The notes under the pieces are model-generated. The model worked only from the letters and a program-made list of their open reading frames with translations, ran no database searches and had not been told where the DNA came from. A program made the position numbers and the translations under genes. A stretch of 64,000 nt of DNA from an uncultured Aequorivita sp. (GTDB taxonomy: Bacteria; Bacteroidota; Bacteroidia; Flavobacteriales; Flavobacteriaceae): assembly GCA_937125455.1 (NCBI GenBank), contig CAKZLK010000047.1:140526-204525 (forward strand), given 5' to 3'. Below are positions 62,109 through 64,000 of this stretch, one piece after another. How positions within the stretch are numbered: the stretch's first letter is position 1; each line of letters opens with the position of its first letter.

Positions 62109-64000
62109 ATGATTAAAGATTATTCCCCACGTATTTTTCTTATACTAGTTTTTCTATTTACATTTCCATTAATTGCTTTTTCGCAGGGTCCTGGATCTCT
62201 ATTTGTTAATGCAGGTTCTGATGTTGTAGTTGATTGTAGTGTTGGTTGTACTGATTTAACAGCAGATTTTTTAGAGACTTTTGATACAGCAAGTAGTAGC
62301 TACACTGTCACTTCAATACCTTATTTGCCTCCATTTCCTTTTAGTGGACTTGCTAACTCACTGAACCCAAATATTGATGATGCGTGGTCTCCTGTAGATA
62401 ATTTACCATTTGATTTTTGTTTTTTCGGAAACACTGAAACTCAATTTCAGGTAGGTTCAAATGGAGTGGTTCGTTTTGATGTTGACCCAGGTGATACAGG
62501 TCCAGCTTCAAACGCTTGGGATTTTGATGCTGACCTCCCGAATAATGTTCAAGAAGCATTGGCTGAAGCAAATATTTTTTTGCCGGCACACGATATGGAC
62601 CCTACTGTTTCTAATTCAGAAGAGATAGGGTACGAGGTAATTGGCACATACCCTAATAGGGTTTTGGTGGTTGCTTATTATCAAGTGCCAATGTTTTCTG
62701 TCGGCGGGACCTGTGATAATCTTTTGGCAACACAAATGGTTGTTTTTTATGAGTTTTCCAATGTAATTGAAATGTATATTCTAAACAAGCCTACTTGCAC
62801 AGGTTGGAATGATGGAAATGCAACATTGGGAATTCAAAATGACGCCGGTACCGTAGCCTTCGTTCCTCCTGGAAGAAACACATCTAACTCACCTTGGACA
62901 ACTGCTAATGAGGCTTGGCAGTTTTCACCCGATGGAGCTCCATCTTATGTCTTTGAATGGTTGGATGCTGCTGGAAATGTTATTGGAACAACTCCAACAA
63001 TAAATGTTTGCCCCTCGGGAACAGAAATATATACAGCAAGGGTCACCTATACTAATTCATGTAATGGTGATGTTGTGGTTTTAACTGATGATGTTGAAGT
63101 TTCTCTTCAAGCTACATTTTCTGTAGATTTGGGACCTGATATAGAAACTTGTGCTGGAGGACCTATTACATTGGACGCTGAAACGGGTGTTCCAACTGTA
63201 ACATATCAATGGTTTTTTAACGGGGGTGCTATCCCTGGAGCTACAAATCCAACATATACCGTTAACCCGCCAAACTCTGGAATTTACTCGGTTGAAGCTA
63301 CTGATATTGGTTGTACAATTTCTGATAGTGTTGATGTAAATTTTCTTTCACAGCCTTTTATTGCAAGCCCTCCTCAAAATATTGCTATTTGCGATGACGG
63401 CACAAATCCTGGTATTTTTGACTTGACAGTAAATGATGCCAATGTTCGTGGTGGACAGGATCCGTTATTTGTTATAACATATCATCATAATCAACTCGAT
63501 GCAATTAATAATGTTAATCCTATAATTCCTGCAAATGCATATCCAATTGTTGGCTCTTCTGAAACAATTTGGGTGCGTATAGAAGAACCAAGTGGAACGT
63601 GTTATGCCATAGATTCTTTTGAAATTACTTTTGCAGCCGCTACTGCCACAGCCCCTGCAAGCCCTTATTACTTATGTGATGCGGGTGTTTCTGGACAAGA
63701 GCCTATTAACTTAAATAATACTTTTGATACCGTTATTCTTAATGGACAGGATCCTACGCAATATACTGTAACCTATCACGCTAGCCCAGCAGATGCTATT
63801 GCTGGTATCAACCCATTGTCCCAACCACATATTGTTACTGGTTCTCAATTTATTTTTGTCCGTGTTGAAAATAATACAGTTTCTAGTTGTTATGCAACTA
63901 CTCAATTTAATCTTATTCTTGCTCCCCAGCCCATAGCGAATGCTGCCCCTGACCTTTACCAGTGTGACTATGGCACGACTGCCGGTGTCTTCAACCTCAC
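62109..64000 (+). CDS. Large secreted adhesin-like protein, N-terminal part (runs off the window)
   Basis: The ORF track misses this frame because it is open to the right edge. From ATG 62109, it gives a signal peptide (IFLILVFLFTFPLIAFSQ) and then at least 610 residues: an N-terminal domain with FDFCFFGNTETQFQVGSNGV (a pattern common at the start of flavobacterial surface proteins). An Ig-like domain follows with LDAETGVPTVTYQWFFNGGA, then ~100-residue repeats (ICDDGTNPGIFDLTVNDANV; LCDAGVSGQEPINLNNTFDT; QCDYGTTAGVFNL) that each contain Q-D-P-x-x-x-x-x-T-Y-H and an aromatic end strand. Such proteins usually carry a C-terminal type IX secretion signal, which would lie outside. A role in adhesion or gliding is inference. 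Confidence 0.85.
   Translation, partial: MIKDYSPRIFLILVFLFTFPLIAFSQGPGSLFVNAGSDVVVDCSVGCTDLTADFLETFDTASSSYTVTSIPYLPPFPFSGLANSLNPNIDDAWSPVDNLPFDFCFFGNTETQFQVGSNGVVRFDVDPGDTGPASNAWDFDADLPNNVQEALAEANIFLPAHDMDPTVSNSEEIGYEVIGTYPNRVLVVAYYQVPMFSVGGTCDNLLATQMVVFYEFSNVIEMYILNKPTCTGWNDGNATLGIQNDAGTVAFVPPGRNTSNSPWTTANEAWQFSPDGAPSYVFEWLDAAGNVIGTTPTINVCPSGTEIYTARVTYTNSCNGDVVVLTDDVEVSLQATFSVDLGPDIETCAGGPITLDAETGVPTVTYQWFFNGGAIPGATNPTYTVNPPNSGIYSVEATDIGCTISDSVDVNFLSQPFIASPPQNIAICDDGTNPGIFDLTVNDANVRGGQDPLFVITYHHNQLDAINNVNPIIPANAYPIVGSSETIWVRIEEPSGTCYAIDSFEITFAAATATAPASPYYLCDAGVSGQEPINLNNTFDTVILNGQDPTQYTVTYHASPADAIAGINPLSQPHIVTGSQFIFVRVENNTVSSCYATTQFNLILAPQPIANAAPDLYQCDYGTTAGVFNL

Overview
The window is chromosomal DNA from a member of the Bacteroidota, almost certainly family Flavobacteriaceae. 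The evidence is AT-rich DNA, promoters of the Bacteroidota type (TTTG-N19-20-TAnnTTTG before ffh and secDF), an ECF sigma/FecR/TonB-receptor triplet, lipoproteins with short SxxC lipoboxes, a fused SecDF, and a large adhesin-like secreted protein with the repeats usual in type IX secretion substrates. Aequorivita or a relative is possible, but that is a guess from gene style. I see no tRNA, rRNA, CRISPR array, prophage or intact insertion sequence.

Layout. 1-6.0 kb: a cell-surface signalling locus (minus strand: ECF sigma factor, FecR anti-sigma factor, truncated TonB receptor) divergent from three plus-strand lipoproteins built from one repeated ~110-residue module. 6.0-11.9 kb: M28 peptidase, FAS1 lipoprotein, beta-carbonic anhydrase, TPR lipoprotein and a DUF6090 protein. 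12-18.5 kb: amino-acid permease, acyltransferase-like membrane protein, exported peptidases, a DUF3472 protein and a second DUF6090 protein. 18.6-25.7 kb: a one-directional run of small enzymes and mostly exported NTF2-like and dimeric alpha/beta-barrel (EthD, DUF1330-type) proteins, preceded by a TPR histidine kinase and a LytTR response regulator (26.0-28.6 kb). One NTF2 gene there is cut by an in-frame amber codon that replaces an expected tryptophan.

29.6-38.9 kb: DEAD-box helicase; an arsenic operon (arsR, DUF6428, arsN-type acetyltransferase, arsenate reductase, ACR3 pump) with a palindromic operator candidate; a second permease; a GNAT/unknown pair; and a DPP-IV-type peptidase. 39-64 kb is mainly housekeeping: ffh, folD, queE, gyrB, mdh, a class II (cobalamin-dependent) ribonucleotide reductase, secDF, lgt, yidD, cysS and folE, with small membrane and lipoprotein genes between. 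A four-helix-bundle gene with an in-frame ochre codon, flanked by repeat-like DNA, sits between ffh and folD. The window ends inside a large secreted adhesin-like gene.

The parts most likely to be undescribed are the repeat-lipoprotein family with a shared GGTAGGGT promoter-region motif, the NTF2/alpha-beta-barrel cluster next to a LytTR two-component system, and a SecD-like small protein encoded just before secDF. Functions come from reading protein sequence by eye; no database search was run.
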